Assembly: GCA_021740905.1 (NCBI GenBank)
Contig: JAIOYV010000014.1
Coordinates: 24,009-88,008, forward strand
DNA from: Bacteroidales bacterium
GTDB lineage: Bacteria > Bacteroidota > Bacteroidia > Bacteroidales > M50B96
DNA length: 64,000 nt
Direction of reading: 5' to 3'
The translations under genes and the position numbers were made by a program. Position 1 is the stretch's first letter. The number at the start of each line of letters is the position of its first letter. A model generated the notes under the pieces. It saw nothing but the letters and a program-made list of their open reading frames with translations. It had not been told where the DNA came from and ran no database searches. This document shows, in pieces, positions 8,468-16,600 of this stretch.

Positions 8468-9670
8468 ATGGACGATATACTAGCACTTATTAAAGGAAAA
8501 TCTATCGAAATTTTCAATGAACTGAAGTTTATCCGTCAGCACCTGCACAAACACCCCGAGCTATCATTCGAGGAACACGAAACGGCAGCCTTTGTGGCTC
8601 AGAGACTTGATGCAATGGGCATCTCATATAAAAGTGGCCTTGCAGGGACGGGTATTATCGGGAGCATAATCGGAACTAAAGAGAACTGTGAAAAAAAACG
8701 GATTGTTGCTCTTCGGGCTGATATGGATGCCTTGCCCATAGTTGAAGAAAATCAAATAGACTATAAATCTCTCAATGCGGGAAAAATGCACGCCTGTGGC
8801 CACGATGTGCACACTGCATCGCTATTGGGTGCTGCTAAAATCCTTGCTTCGATAAAAGATCAGTTTTCCGGGACTGTACTGTTGGTTTTTCAACCCGGGG
8901 AAGAACGGATACCAGGGGGTGCAAAACTCTTGCTGGAAGCTGGAGCCCTGGACAATCCAAAGCCAGACCTTGTTATTGGGCAACATGTAATGCCTTCGAT
9001 GGAAGTAGGGACCATCGGCTTTAGAGAAGGCCTATACATGGCCTCGTCCGACGAGGTTTTTCTTACAATTCGCGGAAAAGGGGGCCATGCGGCCATGCCC
9101 CACGACATAACCGACACGGTGTTGATCGCCTCCCATATTATCGTGGCCCTGCAGCAGATCGTAAGCAGAAACGCTAATGCCTCAACCCCCACAGTATTGT
9201 CGTTTGGAAAAATAATTTCCAACGGGGCTGTTAATGTGATCCCTTCGGAAGTAAGGATTGAAGGCACTTTCCGCACAATGGACGAGGAATGGCGGGCCAA
9301 AGCCAAGCTGAAAATAGCCAACATTGCGCAATCCATTGCCCACGGAATGGGTGCAGAGTGTGAGGTGGAGATCAGACACGGTTATCCTTTCCTCGTAAAT
9401 AATGAAACCATTACCCAACAAGCCAAGGATTTTGCCAAGACCTACCTGCCTCCTGAAAATGTTGAAGATATGAGCATCCGAATGACCGCCGAAGATTTTG
9501 CCTATTATTCGCAAAAGTTTCCGGCTTGTTTTTTCCGGCTTGGTACCGGCAATAAATCCAAAGGGATTACTTCCCAACTCCACACCTCCACATTCGACAT
9601 TGACGAAGAAGCCCTTAAAATAGGTGCAGGTATGATGGCTTGGCTGGCGTATTCATTTTTGAATGACTAA
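8468..9670 (+). CDS. M20D family metallo-amidohydrolase (N-acyl-amino-acid hydrolase type)
   Basis: This cytosolic zinc enzyme cleaves an acyl or aminoacyl group from an amino acid; the family includes hippurate hydrolase, IAA-amino acid hydrolase and AmaA. The metal and catalytic motifs are clear: RADMDALPI, MHACGHDVHTA (Cys/His ligands), VFQPGEE (catalytic Glu pair) and GQHVMPS. The dimerisation domain has GKGGHAAMPHDITD, and the last ligand region is QLHTSTFDIDEEAL. The 400 residues are the family norm. There is no signal peptide. It is monocistronic behind its own -7 element. The exact substrate is not evident. Confidence 0.92.
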   Translation: MDDILALIKGKSIEIFNELKFIRQHLHKHPELSFEEHETAAFVAQRLDAMGISYKSGLAGTGIIGSIIGTKENCEKKRIVALRADMDALPIVEENQIDYKSLNAGKMHACGHDVHTASLLGAAKILASIKDQFSGTVLLVFQPGEERIPGGAKLLLEAGALDNPKPDLVIGQHVMPSMEVGTIGFREGLYMASSDEVFLTIRGKGGHAAMPHDITDTVLIASHIIVALQQIVSRNANASTPTVLSFGKIISNGAVNVIPSEVRIEGTFRTMDEEWRAKAKLKIANIAQSIAHGMGAECEVEIRHGYPFLVNNETITQQAKDFAKTYLPPENVEDMSIRMTAEDFAYYSQKFPACFFRLGTGNKSKGITSQLHTSTFDIDEEALKIGAGMMAWLAYSFLND

Positions 9671-9677
9671 ATTTTTG

Positions 9678-9685
9678 TAAATTTG
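9678..9685 (+). promoter_or_regulatory. Possible -7 element
   Basis: TAAATTTG is a perfect TAnnTTTG, 20 bases before the ATG at 9705. The preceding gene ends only eight bases upstream. Confidence 0.35.
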
Positions 9686-9704
9686 GGGGATAAATCCCAG
9701 AGAA

Positions 9705-10304
9705 ATGGAAAGTGAAAAGAAACAGGTAAACGAACCAATTGCTGAATACGGAAGGCCAGTGACTTTTGATGATGTTTGGAAAATGTTTCAGGTAACTGAT
9801 AAACAGTTTAAGGAGACTGACAAGCAAATGAAGGAGACCGATGAAAGAATGAAGGAGACCGATAAAAGGATGAAAGACCTACAGAATCTTTTTATTGGTC
9901 AGTGGGGGAAACTTATCGAATCGTTGGTGAAAGGAGACTTAGTACGTGTTCTCAATGAATGGGGTATTGCTGTTCAAGATACTTCGGAACGAAGAAAAGG
10001 AAATTATAAAGGCACCAGCTATGAGTTCGACATTATTGCCCGAAATGGCAAGGAAGTAGTATTTGTAGAAGTAAAAACTACCCTGCGGCCAAATGATGTC
10101 AAGGATTTTATTGATAAATTACACCATGTAAAAGAATGGTTGCAGGAATATAAAGACAACATTATTTATGGTGCAATGGCATTCCTCACCGACGAAGGCG
10201 CCAGTGCGCGCATGGCCGAGAAAAAAGGTTTATTTGTGATCAGGGCAACGGGCGACAGTGCGGCCATAGTAAATGAAAAGGATTTTAGGCCACAAGGCTT
10301 TTAA
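9705..10304 (+). CDS. Coiled-coil protein with PD-(D/E)XK nuclease-like domain
   Basis: The N-terminal third is a charged helix built of near-identical seven-residue units (TDKQFKE, TDKQMKE, TDERMKE, TDKRMK; residues about 31-60), a predicted coiled coil. The rest has YEFDIIARNGKEVVFVEVKTT, the D...ExK core of PD-(D/E)XK nucleases as in the DUF3782-type family. The heptads are encoded by 21-base tandem repeats (about 9800-9872), so copy number could change without breaking the frame. Nuclease activity is inferred only from the motif. It stands alone between metabolic genes. No signal peptide is present. Confidence 0.75.
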   Translation: MESEKKQVNEPIAEYGRPVTFDDVWKMFQVTDKQFKETDKQMKETDERMKETDKRMKDLQNLFIGQWGKLIESLVKGDLVRVLNEWGIAVQDTSERRKGNYKGTSYEFDIIARNGKEVVFVEVKTTLRPNDVKDFIDKLHHVKEWLQEYKDNIIYGAMAFLTDEGASARMAEKKGLFVIRATGDSAAIVNEKDFRPQGF

Positions 10305-10381
10305 TAAATCATCCTTCATTTTTCTTGAACATTCTATCATTTCCTTTGTCTTGGTGACTACATATTACAAGATTGAAATCA

Positions 10382-10759
10382 ATGTTAAAAAACACAAGGG
10401 CTGTATTGCGTATCATACTCGGAGGAATAGTCCTGATCTTTGGATTGAACAACTTCCTTCATTTTATCCCGATGGAGATTCCTTCCGGAAATGCTCAAGT
10501 ATTATGGTCAGCCTTCGATCAAAGTGCCTATTTTTTCCCAATGCTTGGAGGCATTGAAATCCTCCTTGGCCTGGTGTTGATTTCTGGGTTTTGGACAAAG
10601 CTTGCCTTATTAATACTTTTTCCAATCAGTATCAATGCCCTGCTGTTCCACCTTTTTTTATTTCCTGAAAAAGTGGGCGCCGCCGCTGCATTGTTTACGT
10701 TGAACATTTACTTTATTATTTTGAATTTCAAGGAATACAAACATTTGATTAATAAATAA
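10382..10759 (+). CDS. DoxX-like integral membrane protein
   Basis: This 125-residue protein has four hydrophobic helices and the DoxX-type pattern R..LGG..L.FGLNNFLHF, then GGIEILLGLVLISGFWTKLALLIL. I chose the ATG at 10382; a TTG three codons earlier is less likely. Members of the family sit in the inner membrane and have been linked to redox and stress functions, but no biochemical role can be given here. It is 20 bases upstream of a nitroreductase gene, so the two are probably cotranscribed, which fits a redox setting. Confidence 0.8.
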   Translation: MLKNTRAVLRIILGGIVLIFGLNNFLHFIPMEIPSGNAQVLWSAFDQSAYFFPMLGGIEILLGLVLISGFWTKLALLILFPISINALLFHLFLFPEKVGAAAALFTLNIYFIILNFKEYKHLINK

Positions 10760-10779
10760 TTACTAATATTATAAACAAA

Positions 10780-11361
10780 ATGAAAGCACAAGCCAAAAAA
10801 GATTTCCGGGTTCACGAATTTATAGAGAAACGTTGGAGCCCGCGGGCCTATTCCGACAAACCAGTATCGCAGGGTAAAATAAATTCGTTGTTTGAGGCCG
10901 CCCGGTGGGCAGCATCGAGCCGGAACGGGCAACCTTGGCGGTTTATCTATGCTACAAAAGAAAACAAAGAAACCTACGACAAGATATTTAAAGTAATGGT
11001 AGAATGGAACCAGTCGTGGGCAAAAACGGCCCCGCTCCTGATCCTCACCATAGCCAAAACCAAAGACGAAAAAGGAAGGCCATTGGGACACTCTATGTAC
11101 GATTTGGGCTTGGCACTTGGCAACCTAACCACTCAAGCAACTTCGGAGGGTATCTTCCTTCACCACATGGGAGGTATCGATCCTCAGATTGCAAGGGAAT
11201 TGTTTGACATACCCGAAAATTATGAAGCCATCACCATGATCGCTGCTGGCTATCCGGGTGATATTGCAAATATCCCAGCCGATATTGCTGCCGGTGAATA
11301 TGCCATACAGGAACGTAACCCACAAAGCGAGTTCGTTTTCAGCAATAAGTTTGGGGAGTAA
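10780..11361 (+). CDS. Nitroreductase family flavoprotein
   Basis: This is a soluble FMN-dependent NAD(P)H oxidoreductase of 193 residues. The N-terminus FIEKRWSPRAYSDKPV and the following AARWAASSRNGQPWRF are the FMN-phosphate and fold signatures of the family. GLALGNLTTQATSEGIFLHHMGG is the second flavin-contact helix. Its substrate may be a quinone, nitro compound or enone and cannot be assigned. It follows the DoxX gene closely and is followed by rnpB with its own promoter. A distantly related paralogue is at 31795-32310. Confidence 0.9.
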   Translation: MKAQAKKDFRVHEFIEKRWSPRAYSDKPVSQGKINSLFEAARWAASSRNGQPWRFIYATKENKETYDKIFKVMVEWNQSWAKTAPLLILTIAKTKDEKGRPLGHSMYDLGLALGNLTTQATSEGIFLHHMGGIDPQIARELFDIPENYEAITMIAAGYPGDIANIPADIAAGEYAIQERNPQSEFVFSNKFGE

Positions 11362-11391
11362 GAATATTTTACCCGATAAACAAGATATATA

Positions 11392-11422
11392 GTGGTTAGC
11401 CATTAAATAGTCAGTACTTTTG
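11392..11422 (+). promoter_or_regulatory. rnpB promoter
   Basis: TACTTTTG at 11415-11422 is a perfect -7 element; GTG at 11392-11394 lies 20 bases upstream (one mismatch to TTG). The expected start, about five bases downstream, coincides with the 5' strand of RNase P helix P1. Confidence 0.65.
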
Positions 11423-11423
11423 T

Positions 11424-11788
11424 CGGGAAAGCAGGCCGTTCTATCGCTGCTCCACCTAAGGTGGGGGAGAGGAAAGTCCGGGCAACGCAGGGCACCATTC
11501 TTCCAAGCGGAAGATATCCGTGAGGGTATTGAAGTGTAATAGAAAATAACCGTCACGACTTAAGTCGGGATAAGGGTGGAAAGGTAGGGTAAGAGCCTAC
11601 CAGGGCTGTGGGCGACCATAGCTGCTGTGCACCAAATGGGTTGTAAGACCATGTATACCGGCAAACGAGGACGGCCCGTCCGATGCCGGGGGGTAGGTCG
11701 CTTGATCCCGTATTATGCGGGACTAGATAAATGATAGGAGTCCCGATTTATCGGGAAACAGAATCCGGCTTACAGGCCTGCTTTCTTT
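11424..11788 (+). ncRNA. rnpB: RNase P RNA, bacterial class A
   Basis: This is the catalytic RNA that trims the 5' leader of tRNA precursors. GAAAGCAGGCC at 11427-11437 pairs with GGCCTGCTTTC at 11775-11785 to form helix P1. The universally conserved GAGGAAAGTCCGGGC lies near the 5' end, and ACAGAATCCGGCTTACAGG near the 3' end. The length of about 365 bases is normal for class A. The 3' strand of P1 overlaps the last codons of the convergent methyltransferase gene. Confidence 0.96.
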
Positions 11789-12921
11789 TGTTTTTGACTT
11801 CCTTCGTATAGCGAATAGTTTATAAATCGACATTCCAATGCGCCATTATATAATACTGTCTTACTGGTGCTCTTTAAACCTACAGCTTTGCTGGCTTCCA
11901 CGTTAGCCGTCAGGATCCAGGCATCGTAGCCCATCCATTCGTGCTTTAACCGGCTCCCGATGTTTCCATACAAAGAAAGCAGGTCGGGGATGTCGAGCCT
12001 TTCCCCATAAGGAGGGTTCATCATTATCACTCCATCACTGGGAATTGCCTGCAATTTTTCAAAATCTTTCGTGAAACATTTTACAGTATCCCCAATGCCC
12101 AACCGCTTTAGACTTGCCTTTGCCATACGTGAAAAAACAGGGCTAATATCGGAGCAAATAATATCAGGCCCTTGCTGTAGAACAGGCAAGCCGGCTTTCA
12201 GTTTTAGGTATAGTGCCTCGTCGTAATCGTGCCAATTCATAAAACCATATTCGGTACGGATGACCCCCGGAGCGACATTATGAGCGATCATGGCCGCTTC
12301 GATGCCCAGAGTGCCCGAGCCGCACATAGGGTCGACGAAAGGGCTTTTCTTGTCCCAACCCGACAATAATACCATGCCCGCGGCCAACACTTCGTTCAAT
12401 GGGGCAATATGATGCCCGCTGCGGTAGCCCCGCATAAAAAGGGGGTCGCCCGAACTGTCCAACGAAATATCGCATTTGTTTTCGCTGATGTGCACGTGGA
12501 TACGCAAATCGGGATGCAGGACATTCACCGAAGGCCGTTGTCCATATTGGTCCCTAAAATAGTCGACCACTGCATCTTTTGTACGCAAAGCCACATATTT
12601 GGAATGAGTAAATATTTTTGAGTTGACAACGGAATCGATGGCCAATTCGCCAGTGTAGGCCATGTAATTGTCCCATTTCATTTTTTTGACCTGCCGATAA
12701 AAATCGTCCTGATCACGAAATGTAAACTGATGGATGGGGCTTAAAATCCGCAGGGCGGTGCGTAGCCTGATATTTGCTTTGTACATCAGTTCTTTATCGC
12801 CCACAAATGACACGGCGCGGTTTAGGATTTTCACATCCGTACCACCTATTTCGCGGATTTCCTGTGCCAAAACCTCTTCCAGACCGAAAAATGTCTTGGC
12901 TATAAATGTCTTATTTTGCAT
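11770..12921 (-). CDS. THUMP-domain class I RNA methyltransferase (RlmL N-half / Trm14 type)
   Basis: This 383-residue enzyme probably makes N2-methylguanosine in 23S rRNA, like the N-terminal half of RlmKL. Residues about 1-160 hold the N-terminal ferredoxin-like and THUMP domains (KTFFGLEEVLAQEIREIGG at the start). The Rossmann domain has DPMCGSGTLGIEAA (SAM motif I) and the catalytic NPPYGERLD (an NPPY motif for base amino methylation). It lacks the second methyltransferase domain of E. coli RlmKL, as is usual outside gammaproteobacteria. A tRNA target cannot be excluded. Its stop codon lies inside the convergent rnpB 3' end. Confidence 0.9.
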   Translation of the reverse strand: MQNKTFIAKTFFGLEEVLAQEIREIGGTDVKILNRAVSFVGDKELMYKANIRLRTALRILSPIHQFTFRDQDDFYRQVKKMKWDNYMAYTGELAIDSVVNSKIFTHSKYVALRTKDAVVDYFRDQYGQRPSVNVLHPDLRIHVHISENKCDISLDSSGDPLFMRGYRSGHHIAPLNEVLAAGMVLLSGWDKKSPFVDPMCGSGTLGIEAAMIAHNVAPGVIRTEYGFMNWHDYDEALYLKLKAGLPVLQQGPDIICSDISPVFSRMAKASLKRLGIGDTVKCFTKDFEKLQAIPSDGVIMMNPPYGERLDIPDLLSLYGNIGSRLKHEWMGYDAWILTANVEASKAVGLKSTSKTVLYNGALECRFINYSLYEGSQKQKKAGL

Positions 12922-13492
12922 GAACTTATTTTGAGTTTATCTGGCAAAAATACGATTCCTTGACATCATTAAGAAATAGATTGCATATCTACTGGTATTG
13001 AGCCTCGTGTTTCGTGTTTCGAGTTTCGGGCAAATGCTCGCCAGACTATAGGATTGACGCGATGGATTGTAAAGACGCGATTTATCGTGTCTCAAGAAAA
13101 CCGATAGGCGATTTGCCGACCTGTGACTGGTAATTGTTGGAAATTCTTTGAACATGAAACCCGAAAAGAGAAGTACCAAATCCGAAAAAGGAAACATCTA
13201 ACAGCACTCAAAATTTCAATAAAAGCGAACTAAATCAAATCGAATCGATTTATTCAATAATTATCAAAATTTCGCTTCCTCTTCAATTTTTGAAAGTAAA
13301 AAACAAGGTCAAAGCAATAAAATATCAGTAGATTTTACTCATCCGACAAAGAATCAACGAGAAAATTTGCTTTTTTTTAGACCCAATAATTTGCCAGCCT
13401 GGCACTGGTATATTGATCGATCATCCAACTTAATCAATTTTATATCAATAATCTAAAAATAAAACTATTTTAAAGATTTGCATAACTTTCAA
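12922..13492. repeat. Spacer with mosaic repeats (families G and B)
   Basis: At 13005-13040 there are CGTGTTTCG / GAGTTTCGGG words (family G), and at 13073-13092 the imperfect palindrome AGACGCGAT..ATCGTGTCT (family B). The rest, to 13492, is AT-rich and shows no gene. Confidence 0.5.
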
Positions 13493-13523
13493 GTGAAATT
13501 TTCGTAGTGATCCATTAATTTTG
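13493..13523 (+). promoter_or_regulatory. Putative promoter of the SprB-repeat gene
   Basis: TAATTTTG at 13516-13523 is a perfect -7 element; GTG at 13493-13495 is 20 bases upstream. The predicted leader is about 160 bases, long for this genome, so another promoter nearer the gene is possible. Confidence 0.4.
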
Positions 13524-13689
13524 TATTAAGGATGAATCAAAGTTTTAAAATTCTGAAATTATTTCTAATTTTGATTGTTATGAAGCAATTCTGTGATTCA
13601 GAATCAACATATAGTTCAACAACGAACATGATAGTATGGTAATGAGAACTTTACATAATAAATAATTTTAATAACTAACATTTAAATCT

Positions 13690-16600
13690 ATGAAGAAAAA
13701 GTATTTTACATTTCTCGGATTGATGCTGGGTTGCCTGTTTATTTTCACCCAGGCCAATTCCCAGATTACGGTAAATCCAGTAATTACCGATATTACTTGT
13801 AATGGATATTCTGATGGTGCCATCAACATATCACCTTTGGGTGGTTCAGGCACCTACATTTTTGATTGGTCGAACGGAGCTACAACACAGAACGTGTCCG
13901 GGTTAGCTGCCGGAGCTTATACTGTGACAGTTACGGAAGACCTAAGTGCCCCATTTTCGTGGAGCTATACCAACACTGGAAACAATCATACTATTATGGT
14001 CCCTAGCACGATTGTTATTTCAATTGATGGAATAGCACCTGCCTCTGGCGATTATATTGGAGCATTTTATAATGTTTCCGGTGGAGGCCTTGCATGTGGT
14101 GGATATATTCCTTATTCCGGTTCTTCTACTGCTCTTGCGGCATGGGGGACACAGGCTGGGATGAACGATGGTTTTGCCACAAGCGAAGTGTTAAAATTCA
14201 AGTATTATAGAGCTTCGACAGGGGTGGTAATCGATCTTACCGCAACCTTTGCAGCAGGCTGGCCGAATACGGATACCTATGCGACCGGCGGTATGAGCGT
14301 TTTAGAATCATTGACGGGTACCTCACCTGTTGCTCAATTTGCAGTTCAATCGGCAACAGTTGGCGACCCAGGTGCAATAAACCCAAATGGGACTGTTACC
14401 AATGTATCGGCAAGTGGCGGCAGCAATGGGGCCATCGACTTGAATGTGCTTGGTGGTACAGCCCCTTACACCTTTGACTGGGGTGGTGGCGTTACCGTTG
14501 AAGACAGGACAGGGCTTACTGCTGCAACCTATACGGTTACGGTTACCGATGCCAACTTATGTACTGGATCGGCCCCTTACACTGTAACAGAACCAACAGC
14601 TGTTACCCTTAGCCCCAATGTTACCAATGTAACCTGCTATGGAGGAAGCGATGGCGCCATTGACCTAACTGTAAGTGGTGGAACTTTACCTTATACAATA
14701 GTATGGGATGCAAGTATCACTGCCGAAGACCTTTCAGGCCTGACCGCCGGATCGCACAATGTGGTAGTTACCGATGCAGGTGGTTTTGTAGCTTCTGGAA
14801 GCTATACCGTGAATCAACCATTAGAGATTTCTATTGCCGCCACCACCACCGATGTTACTTGCAATGGCGGTACAAATGGGGCAATTGAGGTTACGGTTAC
14901 AAACGGTGTTGCAACGATAGCTTACGCATGGAGCAATTCCGCAACTACCGAAGACCTGAGCAATGTGGGTGCTGGCACGTATATCCTAAACATAACTGAT
15001 GGCAGTGGCTGTACTGCTTCAGGAAGCTGGACTGTGAACGAACCTGCTGCTGCATTAAACCTAGCTTATGCTGTCAACAATGTAAGCACCTTTGGAGCTT
15101 CCGATGGTTCAATCATTCTCACAGTTAGCGGTGGAACAAGCCCTTACTCTTTTTCATGGTCGAATTCTGCAACAACCAAAGATATTTCAGGGTTAGCTGC
15201 CGGTTTTTATCAGATTACAGTAACTGATGATAATGCTTGTTCAATTACAGGTCAAGCCGAAGTTTCTGATGCACCTCCCGCTTCGTTTTTAGTAACCGGT
15301 GTCAAAACCGATGTAAGCTGCAATGGTTTGTGCGATGGAAGTATTGATGTTTCTGTGTCAGGAGGCATCTTGCCATACTCATATATTTGGTCACAGGGTG
15401 GCAATACTCAAGATGTATCAGGACTTTGCGCCGGCACTTATACAGTTACTGTTTCCGATGCAACAGGTAGTTCGGTACCTACCTTTAATTGGACTTTTTC
15501 AACAACCGACTTTAACCACTCCATAATAATTCCTGCAACAGGCATAACTATTGATGGTCAGCCTCCCGTTGCCGGAGATTATTTCGGAGTTTTTTATAAT
15601 ACTCCAAGTGGCCTAGCTTGTGGTGGATACCAAATGTATCCTGCAACAGGGGTAACCTCGGTAGCTGCATGGGGAACCGAATCGGGCATGAACAATGGGT
15701 TTGCCCCTGGCGAAGTTTTCAAATGGAAATATTTCAGGGTAGCCGATGGAGCAGAAATCACTTTGGGCAATGCGACTTATAGCCCGCCTATCCCATTTGC
15801 CGGAATCGTAAATGACAGCACGTATGCACCTAATGGAGGAAGTATGATCCTCACTTTATCAGGAATTTCTTCACCACCGGCTTCAGCTCAAACCGAAGTC
15901 TTAACTTTTACCATTACCGAACCAAGTGCTATTGCAATCTCAGGAACTCCAAGTCATGTAATGTGCAATGGAGGTTCCGATGGTACTGTTGATATTACCG
16001 TTAGTGGTGGAAGCGCACCTTATTCATATTTATGGTCAAGCGGTCAGATAGTGGATGATATTAGTGGGTTAACAGCTGGTGATTATACAGTTACAGTAAC
16101 CGATGCTTCGTTCTGTACTGCACAGATGACATTTACCGTGACCGAACCCGATGCACTTATTATAACAGGGGATGTTACATTCGTTTCTTGCAATGGCATG
16201 TCTGATGGGGCAGTGGACGCAACGATAACTGGCGGGACTTCTCCATTTACTTTTGCGTGGTCGAATTTAGCAGCCACTGAAGATATTTCGGGCCTTTCTG
16301 CCGATACATATATATTAACTGTAACCGACAGTCAGGGATGTGTTGCAACAAACTCTTTTGTAGTTGAAGAACCCATTATGTTAGCTGCTTCAGGAACACC
16401 AACAAACCTTCTTTGTTACAATGATAATAGTGGTGCAATTGACCTGACTGTAACAGGGGGAACACTTCCTTATGGCTACTTATGGTCCAATTCAAGCATG
16501 AACGAAGATTTAAGCGGAATTGCAGCTGGCACTTATGATGTTACTGTTACCGATGCCAATGGATGTATTGCCTATGCGTCGACTACAGTGACTGAACCTG

